Shown here: piece by piece, positions 46,201 to 50,834 of the stretch
Position numbering within the stretch: the stretch's first letter is position 1
Layout: each line of letters opens with the position of its first letter
Assembly: GCA_033344895.1 (NCBI GenBank)
Contig: JAWPMN010000001.1
Coordinates: 4,100,001-4,164,000, forward strand
Direction: 5' to 3'
DNA: 64,000 nt
Source: Alphaproteobacteria bacterium
Lineage (GTDB): Bacteria; Pseudomonadota; Alphaproteobacteria; UBA8366; Aestuariispiraceae
The notes under the pieces: model-generated
The model's input: the letters and a program-made list of their open reading frames with translations, nothing else
Database searches by the model: none
Told to the model about the DNA's origin: nothing
Made by a program: the position numbers and the translations under genes

Positions 46201-48314
46201 GCGGCACCACTCTGACGAACCAGGACGATGGCGTCCTCAATTTCGGAACGATCACCGGCACCGGATCCGTTATCAACAATACGGACATGACCTCCGATGC
46301 GCTGAGCATCGGCGGTACGATCTCCTTCACGAACAACGGGGGATACGACACCGACGGCGGCACGATCATTCTGACCGGCTCCGATGCGTCGATGATCAAT
46401 GGTACCAGCGGGACCCTTACCGAGATCGGCGTCGACGCGATGACCATTCAGTTGAATGATGGTGCGACGTTCGAAAACCAGGGGCTGATATCGCTCAGCG
46501 ACAGTTCCGGAACCGCTCTCGAAATCCAGAACTCAGGCTCCGGTACCGGGACATTCGCGAATACCGGAACGATAAGTTTCGGAACGAGCTCCACGGAAAT
46601 CCGGATCGAAGACAAGACCACGTTCTCGGTTAGGGCGGGAACGACCTTCGCCGGATCCGCCGGCATCATCGCCCTGGCCAATGGCGGCGCCATCGCGTTC
46701 GATACGGACTTCACCCTGGCGGCCAGCACATTCTCGCTGGACAGTGTCAGTGAAGGCGGCACCCTGCCCCAGGTCACGGGAACGGGAACGCTGACCAATA
46801 CCGGCGGTATCGACAATTTCGGCTTCATGAACATCAATGTTGCCGGTTTCGTCAACAAGACCACCGTGGATGCGGGCACCTCGACGATCTCCACAAGCGA
46901 TTTCGTCAACGACACGGACGGCACGCTTGAGGTTTCCAGCGAAACGCTGACCATCGACGGCTCCTTGACCAACAACGGGCTGTTCCAGATCGGCAGCGGC
47001 GCCGTCACCGGCAGCGGTACCTTCACAAATGCCGGAACTCTGGATGTCGTCGCCAGCACTGCGGATGTGAACGCCGACTTCACCGGGCTGGGAAGCTTCA
47101 GCAATTCCGGAACGCTTGTGTTACGCAGCGCCGGAACCGGCGATTCCGCAACCATGACCGTCGGCGACTTCGTGAACACCGGAACCATTTCCTTTGAATC
47201 CTCGAATTTTACGGATGCGGCGTTCCTGAAGATGGGCGCATCGGGTACCGGCACGCTGACCAACGAGGGCCTGATCACCAATATCGGGGCCCGCGACATC
47301 ACTATCCCCAGCGATGCCTTCAGCATTCTGGGGAATGTCGTCTCCGGAACAAATGGCGGCACGATCCATGTCGTCGACTACGTCACCAGTTCACAAGGCA
47401 CCGATGGCAGTCTGGCAATCACCGGAAATCTGACCCTCAATGAAAACTCGACCACGATCATTGAAAGCGGTTCGGGCTCCATCGGCGGCGTCCTGAATGT
47501 TCAGGGAACGCTCACCTATGGCGGCGCCTTTGAATTGCGCATCGACGATGGCCTCAACTTCCAGAACTACTTTGAGGCGGTCCGGACCGGCACCGCCGTC
47601 GGGGAGCCGGACCGAATCCGTATCCTGGACGACACCGGCGCAACCGATTTCGGCCTCAACAGTGCCGGCAAACTCGTCCTGCCCAATTTCAATAACGACG
47701 GGAACCTGGAGTTCCAGTTCCTCACCCCGAGTGACATTCTGCAAACCGCTGGAAGCGTGATCGGCGGCACCGGAAACGAAACCGTCCTCGGCTCGACAGG
47801 CGACGATGTCATGACCACCGGCAGCAGCGGGACGTCGCGCTTCTACGGTCGCGGCGGCAACGATACCTTCACCTTGTCGGCCACCGCCGAGACCACTTAT
47901 GTCGATGGCGGCATCGGCGGTCGCGACATCATCCACACCGACGGTTTGAGTTTCGGCAGTAACGACGCATGGCGCATCAACAACATCGAAGCGCTGGATT
48001 TCCGAAACGGCGGTGCCGGTACGATCTCCATGAGCCAGGAGTTCATCTATGGCGTTTCCGAGGACATCAACGCGATCCTCACCGGCCTGGCCGTCGATGA
48101 CGCGCTGAAGGATGATGCCCTGATCATCGAGGGCAATACCGGCCAGACCCTGGCGCTGGATCAGGACGACTGGACCGCCACGGGAACAACCGTCTCGGTC
48201 GACCACGACGACAGCGGGTCGTCCAGCAGCTATGCCATCTACTCCGCCAGCAACGGCGCGCACGCCTATGTCGACACAGACATGCAGGTGAACCTCTCCG
48301 CGGCGCCGTCCTAA
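31236..48314 (+). CDS. Giant type I secreted surface protein with FecR-like domain, beta-solenoid supra-repeats and two beta-propeller-like insertions
   Basis: 5692 residues in one uninterrupted frame, well over 500 kDa. Order of parts: an N-terminal region without signal peptide (1-185); a FecR-like domain (about 186-347); an acidic Asp/Glu/Gly/Ser linker (415-560); a short RTX-type calcium block (656-720); a module with the WxNxxNW look (SSWQNSANWSNEF, near 1045); then a solenoid of short GTL/N-T/N-G strands from about 1032 to 5440, organised in units of about 216 residues; and two seven-repeat propeller-like domains (about 2472-2819 and 3958-4289). The end has a second small RTX-like patch and an uncleaved C-terminal secretion signal. 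I noticed no cysteine. The divergent exporter, lack of a Sec signal and C-terminal signature make it a type I substrate, probably an adhesin or matrix protein. No LapG-type TAAG site was seen near the N-terminus. Confidence 0.93.
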   Translation: MARVDSTPPSGGEAASSTTPLKESDSSMKAAAPGDPAAQEGGASIAGGDALIGNGASDTLEFLDSDFLNDAVRGAEAPSPAPGSDATIVSSLDALAGDDLHLSDLSFVYEGSFVRQGSDLLLVKPDGSAVLIENYFAADPPPDIVGDFGRRLSPELVDSFLMPMAPGQTAALTDEQVAQAQGNSIGTVDTLTGEVYAIRPDGTRVLLQAGDPVFQGDQVETADGGSLKISFIDGTIFTLGSDARLALDEMVYDPGTQSGESAFSILKGGFLFVSGQIAENNPNDMQVSTPVATIGIRGTIVTGEVAGLQTADGETFRFTVVDGEIAVSAGNQTIVLSDNFSTVTATADPSTGQLRVFDFVDTAENVIARNSNQFRALTSNDLSNIERAIETSIQTKTGASVDIDLRGIVDNVTREQESEESGADVEEEGPDAPDSNDPDNSGNDDSDSGDESDDGESAEGGESTEDGDITEEDLAELEDGSDETEEGGGESDDDADEDGDGDGDGTGDVKTGDDDAGTGSAGDGKGGDKGDEGDGGDGGDTGGGDTGGGSDTGLGDVTTGGQSFTDINVEQASDTGETTITQPTGTNTASTEPDTVIVPVLNKPIDTTSPINISDSSFTTSTVDGVEVKSFSNTTTSRNLIVSFSSSDSNFNIATGTGADTVTTGSGADTVNSGAGNDKIETGAGNDVVNAGAGNDTIVGGHGQGNDDYDGGTGTDTLTYDSVTGEFTADLTMEMNGLLGDSTIEDGTASVIDNDTITGIEEVRLGDGNDIIYVNTAGVNVDGDAGTDTISFSSGTITSDATFSFETGIATRDSNSSTFTNVEAVIGGDGDDSFTVSTLLQSASGGSGTDTLSFADFDDGQTFTISTSGIDIFDSTPQGQSEGDIGINARGADYDGFESLIGTDFDDTIHAQNGILSIDGGGGDDRLVVADSAGTMTVSIGLNGDIRNVETLDLSSLTTSVLTVELTAQDVAQATSDGTLHILGAPEATSNIIRPGSGWERDTSLSNEGSVVLTSGSATLILDSNAISAASNGTVTFTGTSDSSWQNSANWSNEFTDDLTPTATDLVVLQNASTLAVSFSGATVTVGSIVGSTDDGTDALTISDGELTVTNGISINNAVQGASDGKLILQGDSSVGTLDLNGGELEITGATVTSGGLLINGNAQTASSVTGTGTLVSTGTVTFADGHDIDISATVDLRDAELVNNLGTNNVSVSDSGRLIIDGDTTYTGENPNGIAVTIGSLGVLEIGEDGTVTLNDGSSPVFSFNDQSTIDLDGVWSNEGTFSALADSATTTISGTGTLINDGELTFSRDNVLTDVENTTAGVMSVTGTAMTTAFSGGLTNAGALEIAAGATLSNSAGFTNSGRLNLSGDLTGVGTLTNTATGTIDGDGGEIAGFVRNLGRAEGSGTITGSFDSTDGTFSLSETSYRFESGSTLTVGDDTSVEGSYGSVQIKNGAQVLVASGETFALPEDSSEGSDSSIQFEGGSTLNLVGDATASGNATAFSDSSSVTITGSGTLTNTGALGLDGDRLEANLDNQGQLVFEDDVTVTGSIVNDSDTTLENDATLTLDGTFTNSSNFTINNGELTGSGDFRNDGVLRVAGSNAVLDDFDLDSTEGDITFSGLNAKLLVSEGSTFTVGADTEISGAGSLQFTTQSKLNLADGERFVFGGISGPTQIQSTEIDMDSGTEITGAGTLVNQSTLDFDGVTLSSLSTLENEGSVTIGTNGLTIRGELDNDGGTLDVASDAAITLDAGGTTTLAGSIELSGGVEIQGQTTLDVLELTGRLTSNGDTTNQDTISANLVVAESGSIVVGGSNGEDGTLLITGDFQNNGFVQVDPNQNVNGVLLIDNDFTNAGKLQVDNAATLVTGDSNDDGTIDGGGTMINSGTLSGFYSGTTETAVLRLGSISNTGAIELPVDGQNGAARMNFVSTHIGSTSGALSIGLGAVLTLTGSTLAVGSGTTYSSEGTLAVGTGSVLDIGSDHGITSTSSGTIELQSGASVGGTGTLVNHDAMSLDGVTINAVLDNATGLSSIGNISVGSGDTLIINGRLLNREAAVLNVDGGTLSGSGTVEHQGTFATNGAKIDDELTFEGTMQISGSGTALTVDGTARGDILVDAATATAIDGDGTLEITGGTIDGAGLRLSTSVDVLQDGTLSFTESTGRISVVGSDWVFGDDAGFGDTNGTLTINGGARAGVAENADFHYDSTSMAHLQLSAGGAAELFGDGTFTVSGGTLAVDDGTLTASINRFVNEATFNIDDTGMSFTGTQFSNTGGFNVLNGDVYFAETLSASNSGTITLDAGDNQGSMVLGGGTFANSGTIAFDSTSGSNNSATLTGLNDANLNNSGTIRFSNEGSATVLHKLETDVSNTGTIAVDGDTRARFGDPESDDDHVLDSRDGTIDVDSNGTLEIRSTLTLGDDSELVGAGTLAFQNGSELNIADGETFSLVEATGGTTGTATVGSPQTTPYSVTKFKPTIEVLSDGRLMTSTVRSGDAFLDISILDPNSGAFVDGHSVGVGQQSQFALTQLTDGTFRLVTENVQATRNRLRLYEFDSELTFVDSSSIGDYTSSTAAFDDLEVLAKSDGGLVIVSQNRSEDEIQLLYVDSGGSITETVTHTSSIMDSGIDAAIFPNGDVVVYFAEDNGSAINRKALFVDADDQTTTLHNLSGGASAPDIPKAVAVLDASTYVEASISSDSGGAQVFIRKAPGQTGGIVPLPDFDSGTFAESIDVTAMNDGGFAVAWSVNTGTDVDVFVQRYNASGEAVGNKINATVAGDGSQSVGATGDQTNVRIDMMGDRDFVVIYESGSGVVKYSKGSFGETTAGVAQADVAFSGTVELTGGGILENETNTDLNSDDFRITDGATLQNSDTLNVLSGTLTNQGQLTNSGTLNVTGTRLDHAGGTISNSGEINLTGSGGNVASFTAVDATIGGLIQLDDDGTGFGALIDLSDNIQGSGHNTLTNQGTIAVNNTGESESADFSIRGFVVNTGTIDINQSLDFGYVEGTNGFTLDTRDGTIEIASGQQLNVRYDNGIIVGSDTSLSGTGTLNLNSNSTLTVASGESFTYDSANSPFLGFNGTVTVDGSDFVNASGSTISIGSNDIVSIATTHFDNDGLLLTESGTLTLATSSFDNTDGTLTILGDSADADLLIQNDMTLGGDIRLDAGDGIFSDADIDTDDNTLTVTGTLLSTSSGSLSADDNDIYGHFINNGMFDIDHDTELEGTTDTLDSRDGDIAIATGKTLEIDGSLTLGADTSLTGNGTLVMDESHLIIAAGETFTHDGATKIEMVDGVLEGSGAFSNYGTVVFDGEALTSTGTLAVNTFTNYGQMTAGGGTLTLATTGFSNATEGTQDNTGTLSLNAGTQGTATVLMDEDFQNAGVLELTGTGSLAHALLTHSAAETLVNNSTGTILVSSSGTAGNRILDVEIDNQGMLDIDVNTTLTAGHTLDSSSGAISLDTAGTLSILGELALGQSSTINSTSSGLIDIQGTLSVAENDTATNEGAVDAIALANGSTLAGLGTFRNAGSLEISGVTLSIANLDNDGTLVADSGTFDLGTTTAIDNAGGTISAVSDGERGVIQISQSAALGGKLLLDVESGFDGSTLSVTGSESLTISGTLQSVENVTLGLDNIAPTHSIVGSIVNAGTFDIDHTTDVSGNINSTNGDFDIASSGGLNITSGYTLTVGDDTDLSGSGTLTIKSGAELEVASGETFALSSSGNLAVESGGRIDGSGTWNNDGDVELTGVALHVSSINNTGTLTGSGGTLNLGTTTNVDNSNGEIVVTNGTLTFETASFDNTNGTVEVAAGSSAAVLDINSTRTLDGTVVLDTVSGGSNRSTLAVQTGESLTIAGTLISSDDASADVEHQATGHVVNTGKIQVSADISFTDRLDSASGDIVVADGKNLSIGGTLAVGQGELSGTGTLNLNSGAVLDIASGGTITIGTPEAYNLGTAVVASVTNGSTETSPDMAALSDGSFWVAYDTDGSLSNQDHIRMFDSNGAATGTVLTVNDGGDFDATGIRIATLGNGKVVAGYIVAGEESVLELEIFNSNGTSTTLTPDSYEALPGKTITSLDLTAFGSGASEGFLMTFVEDGDLKYRRFDSDGNTLGAVQTLESGINSSIAPQSAGLNDGKGVILYADETGASDTILAQVIDTDGSTLSTVTLGTTTETKEVDIAALTNGNFAAAWNDGTNTYVQGFDVNGGTTTALGTIASGSVFDIDVTAGPDGGAHVLVNTGTSHIVYNLDSTGAVLDVETVVPGSGTLTGSGDIVGLSNGSYALAYSTGDIEVHTAQGLSTTANLSGNNNITGAGTLAIASGYSQSIDGVTLSLSGVLNSGTLAVSAGESVTLNGSNLSGSGVLDVASDQSGAGNIVLTDDSTNAAGHTIALSNADTTLSLAGSISTANGSTLVNQGVITASASAGSYALAANIANTGAIILSDSAALSSDVVLDTTDGTLTVRSGEALSVSGNVIVGADTELDGQLNLASAGTLSVADGETFVYDGNDNQGVSFASGGTIAGTGTFNNTDTSFDLTGGEIAGSSHFDNDARVSIGNGEGVIETTNFDNAGGTIALNASEINASTLTVDSALTNAGLISVQLDAGGQLSGMDATLRTTSNGHLTNSGTISVQVGGFGTPGQFNVDIDITNTGLFDIQGDTVLSSNRVLNTRDGTLLVTDGEAATELTLDNATLVVGGDTDLGISGQSSAGTINFGTAGVLNLTNGEDFTYAASAPILDFSSGGSITGSGTMSIAGTLNVGNASIDSAALIDNDGRVIVEDNTLELRPAGFDNDGGTLSINANASAGAVSVVTSGNLGGTVVLDSVGSGNDDATLSVASGQSLTITGTLVSQDSAGSGLSHEVFGTVVSTGLVKVDAELNINDVLDSTDGDISIATSQMIDLDGTLFVGSDTDFEGDGTLFLDDNAVLSIKENENFTYDGDNIVLSFGEGEVSSSSVAITGAGTFTVESDLTLGTDTTVSVSHLINDGETLSVLNSNTLQLSGTTLTNQDDGVLNFGTITGTGSVINNTDMTSDALSIGGTISFTNNGGYDTDGGTIILTGSDASMINGTSGTLTEIGVDAMTIQLNDGATFENQGLISLSDSSGTALEIQNSGSGTGTFANTGTISFGTSSTEIRIEDKTTFSVRAGTTFAGSAGIIALANGGAIAFDTDFTLAASTFSLDSVSEGGTLPQVTGTGTLTNTGGIDNFGFMNINVAGFVNKTTVDAGTSTISTSDFVNDTDGTLEVSSETLTIDGSLTNNGLFQIGSGAVTGSGTFTNAGTLDVVASTADVNADFTGLGSFSNSGTLVLRSAGTGDSATMTVGDFVNTGTISFESSNFTDAAFLKMGASGTGTLTNEGLITNIGARDITIPSDAFSILGNVVSGTNGGTIHVVDYVTSSQGTDGSLAITGNLTLNENSTTIIESGSGSIGGVLNVQGTLTYGGAFELRIDDGLNFQNYFEAVRTGTAVGEPDRIRILDDTGATDFGLNSAGKLVLPNFNNDGNLEFQFLTPSDILQTAGSVIGGTGNETVLGSTGDDVMTTGSSGTSRFYGRGGNDTFTLSATAETTYVDGGIGGRDIIHTDGLSFGSNDAWRINNIEALDFRNGGAGTISMSQEFIYGVSEDINAILTGLAVDDALKDDALIIEGNTGQTLALDQDDWTATGTTVSVDHDDSGSSSSYAIYSASNGAHAYVDTDMQVNLSAAPS
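31791..32276 (+). other. FecR-like domain of the giant surface protein (residues about 186-347)
   Basis: GTVDTLTGEVYAIRPDGTRV, then the GDxVxQGDxVxT-type core AGDPVFQGDQVETADGGSLK, ISFIDGTIFTLGSDARLALD and VSTPVATIGIRGTIVTGEVA are the FecR-family landmarks, ending near SDNFSTVTAT. FecR domains usually occur in periplasmic sensors. Here the domain lies on a secreted giant, with no membrane segment around it. Confidence 0.85.
32478..32920 (+). repeat. Acidic low-complexity linker with DNA-level direct repeats
   Basis: Residues about 415-560 are almost entirely Asp, Glu, Gly and Ser. At the DNA level GGCGAT is repeated three times in tandem from 32730, and an ATACCGGCGG-containing 15-18-base unit recurs three times between about 32853 and 32895. 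Such stretches are prone to slippage and usually vary in length between strains. Confidence 0.8.
33201..33395 (+). repeat. N-terminal RTX-type calcium-binding block (residues about 656-720)
   Basis: Five to six nonapeptide repeats of the GGxGxDxUx type, with Gly often replaced by Ala or Ser: GTGADTVTTGSGADTVNSG, then GAGNDKIETGAGNDVVNAG and GAGNDTIVGG. Expected to fold as a calcium-bound beta-roll after export. The position close to the N-terminus is atypical, since RTX blocks usually lie just before the C-terminal signal. Confidence 0.85.
38650..39690 (+). other. First seven-repeat beta-propeller-like insertion (residues about 2472-2819)
   Basis: Seven units of roughly 45-50 residues: IEVLSDGRLMTSTV, ALTQLTDGTFRLVTE, EVLAKSDGGLVIVSQ, AAIFPNGDVVVYFAE, a more diverged unit, DVTAMNDGGFAVAWS and IDMMGDRDFVVIYES. 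Each has the pattern xxLxDGxxxVxW followed by a strand like VFVQRYNASGEAVG. It interrupts the solenoid directly after NIADGETFSLV. Confidence 0.7.
43108..44100 (+). other. Second seven-repeat beta-propeller-like insertion (residues about 3958-4289)
   Basis: Seven units again: MAALSDGSFWVAYDT, IATLGNGKVVAGYI, LTAFGSGASEGFLMTF, AGLNDGKGVILYAD, IAALTNGNFAAAWND, VTAGPDGGAHVLVN and IVGLSNGSYALAYS. It follows DIASGGTITIG, the same point of the solenoid unit as the first insertion. Sequence similarity between the two domains is limited to the repeat pattern. Confidence 0.7.
47757..48314 (+). other. C-terminal RTX-like patch and type I secretion signal region of the giant protein
   Basis: IGGTGNETVLGSTGDDVMTT and FYGRGGNDTFTL form a short RTX-like patch. 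Then comes the conserved end found in many large type I adhesins: INNIEALDFRNGGAGTISMS, DALIIEGNTGQTLALDQDDW and YAIYSASNGAHAYVDTDMQV. The final residues are small and hydrophobic, as expected of an uncleaved export signal read by the ABC protein. Confidence 0.75.
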
Positions 48315-48320
48315 AATTTC

Positions 48321-48337
48321 CCGGACTTCGTGTCCGG
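48321..48337 (+). other. Small hairpin between the giant gene and the cyclase gene
   Basis: CCGGAC (48321-48326) and GTCCGG (48332-48337) with loop TTCGT, 7 bp after the giant gene's stop and 64 bp before the cyclase ATG. No T-run follows, so full termination is doubtful; it may protect an mRNA end or reduce read-through. Confidence 0.4.
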
Positions 48338-48401
48338 TTGGGAGTAAGGTAAGTTGAGAGTTCAGTACCGCGTGCCGGGGGTCGGCACGCATCGGGGGAA
48401 C

Positions 48402-50792
48402 ATGTCTGATACGGTCGCCAAGGTAGAACCCGCAACACGGGCCGAAACGAAATCCGAAACCGCCGAGCGCAAGCCGAATTTGATTCGTCGGCTACTCGAC
48501 CGGAGGAAGGCGTCCAAGCGGCGCGGGCCGTGGTGGAAACCTACGCTCCCCACGCTCATCGCACTTGCGGTTCTTGTTACAGGCGTGTCGGTGCGGATCG
48601 CCGACCCGGACCCGGTTCAGGTGGTGCGCCTCCGGACCTTTGACTATTACAACGTCCTGGCCCCCCGTGAACCGATCCCACAATCCCCCGTCATTATCGT
48701 TGATCTGGACGAAAAGAGCCTTGCCGAGGTCGGGCAGTGGCCCTGGCCCAGAACCCAGATTGCGCGCCTTCTGACCGCGTTGCGCGATTATGGTGTCGCG
48801 GTCGTCGGTTTCGATATGGTCTTTCCGGAACTCGATAGAACCTCGCCCGCGCAATTGGCCAATTCTCGCCCGGACCTGCCCGAAACTGTCCGAAGCGAAC
48901 TCAGCAAGACCGCCACCAATGAAGAAGTCATGGCCAAGGCCATGCAGACCGTACGGGTCGTCCTTGGCCAATCGGCAACGCGATCGACACAGGTACTCGC
49001 GGAAAGCGATATCGCCGAATGGAGTTCTTTCAAGGGCGCCATTGGATCGAAGGACCTGCAGGACCCCAATGCCACCTTGAAAGAGTATGCCGTTCGATTT
49101 CCGACGCTGGTCTACAATCGTCCGGAAATCGAGGGCTATGCCCAAGGCCTCGGCGTCTTCTCCATCGGCGAAGAGGTGGACGGCGTCGTTCGCCGCGTAC
49201 CTCTCGTGATGCAGATCGAAGATCTAGTCAAACCCGCCCTGTCCATCGAAATGATCCGGGTCGGTCTTCAAGGCAACAGCATATTTGCCGCTATGGACCT
49301 GAGGGGCATCAACGAGGTGCGACTTCAGACTCCGCGAGGGAACTTCCCGATCCCGACCGACAGCAAGGGCCGAATCTGGGTTTATTTTGCGGATTCTGAC
49401 AAGTTCAACATGCCCAACAATGAAGGGCGCATGTACATCTCGGCTTCCGACATCATGGAAGGGCGCGTGCCGCCTGAAAGGATCGCCGGAAAACTGGCGG
49501 TTATCGGGACCTCCGCCGTGGGGTTGCTGGATATTCGAGCGACCCCGATCAACCCGCGCCTGCCGGGCGTTGAAGTCCACGCAAATGTCATCGAGAACAT
49601 TCTGGGTCAGCAATTCATTCGATACCCGGAAATGATGCAGTTGACCGAGTTCATCGCCATGAGCGTTGTCGGGCTGCTGTTGATTTTCTTCATTCCCAGG
49701 GTCGGCCCGGTTGTGACGTTGGTAGGGTTGGTGATTGGCGTCGGTGGCTTTGTCGGGGCCAGCTGGTATTTGTTCACCTCAGAGCGAATGCTGTTGGACT
49801 TCACCTATCCAAGCGCCCTCGTCTTCTCGGTCTATGCGGTGCTGACATTTGCGAACTACGCACGTGATGCGGCGGAGAAGCGGCAGGTGCGCGGGGCATT
49901 CAGTCAGTATCTGTCGCCGGATCTGGTCGAGCAGCTGGCGGAGGACCCGGACAAGCTGCAGCTGGGCGGTGAGACCAAACGGATGACGCTGCTGTTCTGC
50001 GACGTGCGCGGTTTCACGACGATTTCGGAACAGTACAAGGAAGACCCGCAAGGGCTGACCGTCCTGATCAACAGATTGCTGACGCCGCTGACCGAGGAAA
50101 TTCTCAATCGCCAGGGGACAATCGACAAATATATGGGCGACTGCATCATGGCGTTCTGGAACGCCCCGCTGGATGTCCCCAATCAAGAGGAGATGGGCGT
50201 TGCCTCCGCTTTGGCCATGTTCGAGTCCCTCGAGGAACTGAACGAGGAACGCAAGCGCGAGGCCCTGGAGGAAGACAAGCCCTTCCTGCCGCTTAACATC
50301 GGTATCGGCCTGAATACCGGCGATTGCGTGGTCGGCAATATGGGGTCGAAACAGCGCTTCGACTATTCCGTCCTCGGCGATGCCGTGAACCTCGCCGCGC
50401 GTCTGGAAGGCCAGTCCAAGAGCTATGGCGTCGGCATCGTCATTGGTGAGGAAACCGCGGCCGCCCTGCACGGGGTTTTCCCGATGGCCGAACTGGATCT
50501 GATCGCGGTCAAGGGTAAAAGCGAAGCCGTTCGGATCTTCACGGTTCTGGGCAAGCCGGACCTGATGTCCGATCCGGACTATGCCACCCTTCAGTCGCAA
50601 CACGCCGCCATGCTGGCCGCCTATCGCAACCAGCAATGGGATGAGGCGAACCGGATCATCGAAACCTGTCTTGGTCGCCTGAACGGGGTCCTGGACGGCT
50701 TCTATGGCATATACCAGACCCGCATTCAGGAATATCGGGACAGCCCGCCACCGGCCGAATGGGACGGTGTCTACGTCGCAACGACGAAATAG
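48402..50792 (+). CDS. CHASE2-domain class III adenylate cyclase
   Basis: 796 residues from ATG 48402, preceded by GGGGGA. One N-terminal membrane helix (LPTLIALAVLVTGVSV), then an extracytoplasmic CHASE2 sensor of about 300 residues (VQVVRLRTFDYYNVLAPREP, PVIIVDLDEKSLAEVGQWPW, and a late VIGTSAVGLLDIRATPIN). Three closely spaced membrane helices follow, then a cytosolic class III cyclase domain. Metal aspartates are D534 in FCDVRGFT and D580 in KYMGD; K576 is the adenine-type lysine, and VNLAARLE has the transition-state Asn and Arg. It should make cAMP. It is 87 bp downstream of the giant FecR-bearing gene on the same strand. FecR and CHASE2 genes are known to be found together, so functional linkage is a reasonable inference. 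Confidence 0.93.
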   Translation: MSDTVAKVEPATRAETKSETAERKPNLIRRLLDRRKASKRRGPWWKPTLPTLIALAVLVTGVSVRIADPDPVQVVRLRTFDYYNVLAPREPIPQSPVIIVDLDEKSLAEVGQWPWPRTQIARLLTALRDYGVAVVGFDMVFPELDRTSPAQLANSRPDLPETVRSELSKTATNEEVMAKAMQTVRVVLGQSATRSTQVLAESDIAEWSSFKGAIGSKDLQDPNATLKEYAVRFPTLVYNRPEIEGYAQGLGVFSIGEEVDGVVRRVPLVMQIEDLVKPALSIEMIRVGLQGNSIFAAMDLRGINEVRLQTPRGNFPIPTDSKGRIWVYFADSDKFNMPNNEGRMYISASDIMEGRVPPERIAGKLAVIGTSAVGLLDIRATPINPRLPGVEVHANVIENILGQQFIRYPEMMQLTEFIAMSVVGLLLIFFIPRVGPVVTLVGLVIGVGGFVGASWYLFTSERMLLDFTYPSALVFSVYAVLTFANYARDAAEKRQVRGAFSQYLSPDLVEQLAEDPDKLQLGGETKRMTLLFCDVRGFTTISEQYKEDPQGLTVLINRLLTPLTEEILNRQGTIDKYMGDCIMAFWNAPLDVPNQEEMGVASALAMFESLEELNEERKREALEEDKPFLPLNIGIGLNTGDCVVGNMGSKQRFDYSVLGDAVNLAARLEGQSKSYGVGIVIGEETAAALHGVFPMAELDLIAVKGKSEAVRIFTVLGKPDLMSDPDYATLQSQHAAMLAAYRNQQWDEANRIIETCLGRLNGVLDGFYGIYQTRIQEYRDSPPPAEWDGVYVATTK

Positions 50793-50834
50793 GCTCCCTC
50801 CCCCCGAAATTCGCGGCCCCGGCCCCCGTCCGGT

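Larger units (their letters stand above)
35472..46500 (+). repeat. Supra-repeat array of about 648 bp (216 residues) in the giant gene
   Basis: A recurring anchor, LDSxDGxIxIA, followed by a TLTVGxDTxLxGxGTLxL strand and then LxVASGETFxY, marks the units. Anchors start at 35472, 36066, 38409, 40254, 40902, 41559, 42192, 42879, 44559, 45201 and 45849. Plain spacings are 648, 657, 633, 687, 642 and 648 bp. The two long spacings (1845 and 1680 bp) are those containing propeller insertions. Between anchors run shorter strands of the type GSGTFxNxGTL and LxxTxFDNxxGTL, suggesting a parallel beta-solenoid. The copies are diverged at DNA level. The stretch 36066-38409 has decayed or differently marked units. 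Confidence 0.75.

Noticed and set aside
34330-47550. CRISPR-like or DNA-level tandem array in the giant gene
   Set aside because: Repeats are at protein level and strongly diverged in DNA; no short identical repeats with unique spacers.
31236-48314. RTX toxin (cytolysin) interpretation
   Set aside because: There is no acyltransferase gene, no pore-forming hydrophobic domain and few RTX repeats; solenoid and propeller content fits a surface or matrix protein.
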